This document shows, piece after piece, positions 6,670-7,794 of a stretch of 7,794 bases of DNA. Position numbers and translations under genes: made by a program. The notes beneath the pieces are model-generated. The model was not told the origin of the DNA. It saw only the letters and a list, made by a program, of their open reading frames with translations, and made no database searches. The stretch's first letter is position 1. Each line of letters opens with the position of its first letter. This stretch comes from an uncultured Labedella sp. GTDB lineage: Bacteria; Actinomycetota; Actinomycetes; Actinomycetales; Microbacteriaceae. The DNA lies in NCBI GenBank assembly GCA_934636065.1, contig CAKTZW010000072.1, forward strand, positions 1 to 7,794, written 5' to 3'.

Positions 6670-6705
6670 GCGACGGGATCGGCGACGGGTTCTGCGACAG
6701 GATGG
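6670..6705. repeat. Three 12-bp tandem repeats abutting the start of the 97-aa protein gene
   Basis: GCGACGGGATCG (6670-6681), GCGACGGGTTCT (6682-6693) and GCGACAGGATGG (6694-6705) form an imperfect 12-bp tandem array. The last copy contains the AGGA that probably serves as ribosome binding site for the start codon at 6710. The array occupies the place where a 5' leader or promoter would be. Confidence 0.7.
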
Positions 6706-6709
6706 AGGG

Positions 6710-7003
6710 ATGAACGCGGCGGAGCACCTGACGGCGGACCTGGAGAAGCGACGCGGTTCGTCCCTCATGCGGGGCGTGCGCTTCCTCGTCAACCTGGTCA
6801 TGCTGGCGGTGGCCGGCAGTCCCGACACGATGTCGGACCTCGACCTCGTCGTGCGGAGACGCGACTCCGGTCGCGAGATCATGCGCACGCCGGCCGATGT
6901 CGGCGACGCCGAGTTCCTGCTGCACCAGGTGCGCCGAGACCTGCAGTCGAAGACCGTGGCGGAGTTCCTCGACGAGTGGAGGCTCCGGGAGGATCCGGCC
7001 TGA
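6710..7003 (+). CDS. Small uncharacterised protein (97 aa)
   Basis: I do not recognise this 97-aa protein. It has a charged N-terminal helix (residues 1-15), a hydrophobic stretch (about 22-36, VRFLVNLVMLAVAG) that is short for a membrane span, a polar middle (DLDLVVRRRDSGREIMRTP, 43-61) that looks like paired beta strands, and a C-terminal amphipathic helix ending TVAEFLDEWRL. The start at 6710 follows AGGATGGAGGG, with AGGA 7 nt away. An upstream in-frame ATG at 6608 would add only Arg-rich residues translated from tandem repeats and is rejected. It is a single gene divergent from the aminopeptidase and 106 nt before the bacteriocin gene. Codon use matches the window, so it is probably a real cytoplasmic or membrane-associated protein. 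A link to the bacteriocin is possible but unsupported beyond proximity. Confidence 0.8.
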   Translation: MNAAEHLTADLEKRRGSSLMRGVRFLVNLVMLAVAGSPDTMSDLDLVVRRRDSGREIMRTPADVGDAEFLLHQVRRDLQSKTVAEFLDEWRLREDPA

Positions 7004-7029
7004 CTTCTCCACAGATGCTCTCGCGGGTG

Positions 7030-7064
7030 GTATCCGGATAGGGATACTGGCTATCGTCGTGATA
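7030..7064 (+). promoter_or_regulatory. Promoter/operator region of the bacteriocin genes with clustered GATA/TATC words
   Basis: A 35-bp AT-richer island in GC-rich DNA. It contains the perfect palindrome TATCCGGATA (7031-7040), the inverted repeat GTATCC-N6-GGATAC (7030-7047), and five GATA or TATC words at 7031, 7037, 7043, 7052 and 7061. TATCGT (7052-7057) fits a TAnnnT -10, but no convincing -35 is seen at 16-18 bp, so an activator or alternative sigma factor may be used. It lies 46-80 bp upstream of the bacteriocin start. Confidence 0.5.
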
Positions 7065-7067
7065 CGC

Positions 7068-7083
7068 CGCGTCGACCGACGCG
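7068..7083 (+). other. Hairpin in the 5' leader of the bacteriocin gene
   Basis: Perfect inverted repeat CGCGTCG / CGACGCG with AC between the arms, ending 26 nt before the bacteriocin start codon and just upstream of the ribosome binding site GAAGGA (7093-7098). It could act as a leader stem-loop, or attenuate read-through from the upstream gene. No T-tract follows. Confidence 0.5.
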
Positions 7084-7109
7084 ACGCTTCACGAAGGAAC
7101 GAGGGATCC

Positions 7110-7430
7110 ATGCGCACATCGAGCAAGTCCGGCCCCCTGCGGGGCCTCGCGGCGGCGGCCGTCGCTCTCGCTGTCGTCTTCACGCCCGTGACGGGTGCCG
7201 AGGCGGCGACGACGACCAAGAAGGTCGGGGGCGGCCTGTGGGAGTACGGCGTCGAGGGCAACGTCTTCTCCTACTACCACCACAAGACGAAGTACCACTC
7301 GGCGACGGCATGCAACAACGGGATGTTCGACCAGTGCCGCAAGGTGAGCTCCGCCCCGAACAAGTGGGCCAAGGCCACCAAGGCCGCGTCGTGGGCCGGC
7401 GGGAACACCGCCTACTGGGACACGTACTGA
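7110..7430 (+). CDS. Lactococcin 972-family bacteriocin precursor
   Basis: A secreted antibacterial peptide precursor of 106 aa. The signal peptide has a basic n-region (MRTSSKSGPLR), a hydrophobic core (12-26) and a signal peptidase I site after A-E-A (residues 30-32), leaving about 74 residues, close to lactococcin 972 (66). Resemblance to the family is clear by eye: GGLWEYGV near the mature N-terminus, then YYHHKTKYHSAT (lactococcin 972: NYHHGSKTHSAT), KWAKATKAA (lactococcin 972: VWAKATVGR) and an aromatic C-terminus (AYWDTY). The mature part is cationic (about 8 Lys and 1 Arg against 4 acidic residues) with four Trp. It has Cys68 and Cys76, whereas lactococcin 972 has none. Lactococcin 972 is reported to bind lipid II and block septum formation; a similar action is inferred here. 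The start at 7110 follows GAAGGA and GAGGGA. The next gene begins 4 nt downstream. Confidence 0.93.
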   Translation: MRTSSKSGPLRGLAAAAVALAVVFTPVTGAEAATTTKKVGGGLWEYGVEGNVFSYYHHKTKYHSATACNNGMFDQCRKVSSAPNKWAKATKAASWAGGNTAYWDTY

Positions 7431-7434
7431 GACC

Positions 7435-7794
7435 GTGGGCCGTCGACACGGCCGGACCGGTGGCGCCGCGATCGCGGGCGTCGTCGTCTCGCTCGTCCTC
7501 CTGACCGCCGGGTGCAGCGACGCATCCGGCGGTCGGGGCGGCTCGGGCGGGAGCGCATCGAGCGGCGACGGATCGGACGGCGCGTCCGGGGGCTCCGCGA
7601 CCGTCGCGCCTCCGACACCCTTCACCGGCCCGTGGGCCGAGCTGCTCACGAGCACCTACGGCGAGGTCTCGGAGGTCGAACGGCAGACGCTCGAGGACGG
7701 CGAGATCGACGAGCTCGAGTACTCCTACTTCGAGGACCGCATCCTCTCGTGCCTCGACGACCTCGGCGTCGAGGCGAGCTTCGCCGACGACAAG
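7435..7794 (+). CDS. Lipoprotein encoded directly after the bacteriocin (partial, cut at window end)
   Basis: The first 120 residues of a membrane-anchored lipoprotein. The GTG start lies 4 nt after the bacteriocin stop, so the two are probably translated from one transcript. Features: basic n-region MGRRHGR, hydrophobic core 11-24, lipobox T-A-G-C with Cys27, a Gly/Ser/Asp-rich linker (28-56), a Pro/Thr stretch, and an acidic helical segment containing SEVERQTLEDGEIDELEYSYFEDRILSCLDDLGV (79-112, with Cys106). From memory, helical 'ER..L.DG.I...EY......CL...G' segments recur in actinobacterial lipoproteins of unknown role; I cannot confirm this by search. Position suggests a part in immunity or export of the bacteriocin. 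The bacteriocin, being secreted, would be met outside the membrane where this protein sits. That role is inference. The C-terminus is missing. Confidence 0.8.
   Translation, partial: MGRRHGRTGGAAIAGVVVSLVLLTAGCSDASGGRGGSGGSASSGDGSDGASGGSATVAPPTPFTGPWAELLTSTYGEVSEVERQTLEDGEIDELEYSYFEDRILSCLDDLGVEASFADDK

Noticed and set aside
6610..6705. Possible small CRISPR array
   Set aside because: Units are 9-12 bp with no unique spacers, so they are simple tandem repeats.
6562..6888. N-terminal extension of the aminopeptidase to 6888
   Set aside because: The extension is Arg/Ser-rich, translates the tandem repeats, and would overlap the 97-aa gene. The M18 fold begins naturally at the 6561 start.
5203..7041. 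612-codon open frame on the plus strand
   Set aside because: It runs antisense through the whole M18 aminopeptidase, whose catalytic residues are intact, and overlaps the 97-aa gene in another frame. Its translation is Arg/Gly/Val-rich with no domain.
6164..7261. 365-codon minus-strand frame crossing the divergent region
   Set aside because: It overlaps the aminopeptidase, the 97-aa gene and the bacteriocin start, and its product is Arg/His-rich nonsense.
7089..7655. 188-codon minus-strand frame opposite the bacteriocin and lipoprotein
   Set aside because: Pro/Arg-rich, without a signal or domain. The plus strand has family motifs and two export signals.

Overview
The window is GC-rich throughout, with strong G/C preference at third codon positions, GTG as well as ATG starts, and long spurious ORFs opposite the real genes. 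With the gene content (LacI-controlled sugar ABC transporter, stand-alone Amt channel, M18 aminopeptidase, lactococcin 972-type bacteriocin) this suggests an actinobacterium, plausibly of the Microbacteriaceae. The family assignment is inference. No rRNA, tRNA, transposase or CRISPR array was seen.

Positions 1-6561 are a run of minus-strand genes. Read in the direction of transcription they are: an M18 aminopeptidase (6561-5233), an unrecognised lipoprotein (5167-4289), an Amt ammonium channel (4112-2844) ending at a strong hairpin (2780-2813), a LacI-family repressor (2705-1650), a CUT1 sugar-binding lipoprotein (1494-214), and the start of a MalF-type permease (217 to the window edge). The permease GTG overlaps the stop codon of the binding-protein gene. 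The repressor and transporter look like a self-contained sugar-uptake locus: an 18-bp LacI-type palindrome (1573-1590) lies over the likely -10 of the binding-protein promoter. The amt upstream region holds an array closely matching the actinobacterial GlnR nitrogen operator.

The strand switches at about 6562-6709, a divergent region made mostly of short tandem repeats (period 9-11 bp, then exactly 12 bp). The plus-strand genes are a 97-aa protein of unknown role (6710-7003), a secreted lactococcin 972-family bacteriocin (7110-7430), and a lipoprotein starting 4 nt after it and cut by the window end (7435-7794). The bacteriocin and lipoprotein look co-transcribed from an unusually AT-rich promoter region with clustered GATA/TATC words (7030-7064) and a 5'-UTR hairpin (7068-7083).

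The bacteriocin with its adjacent lipoprotein is the most notable system here. The rest is ordinary metabolism with readable regulation. Any export or immunity ABC transporter of the bacteriocin locus would lie beyond position 7794.
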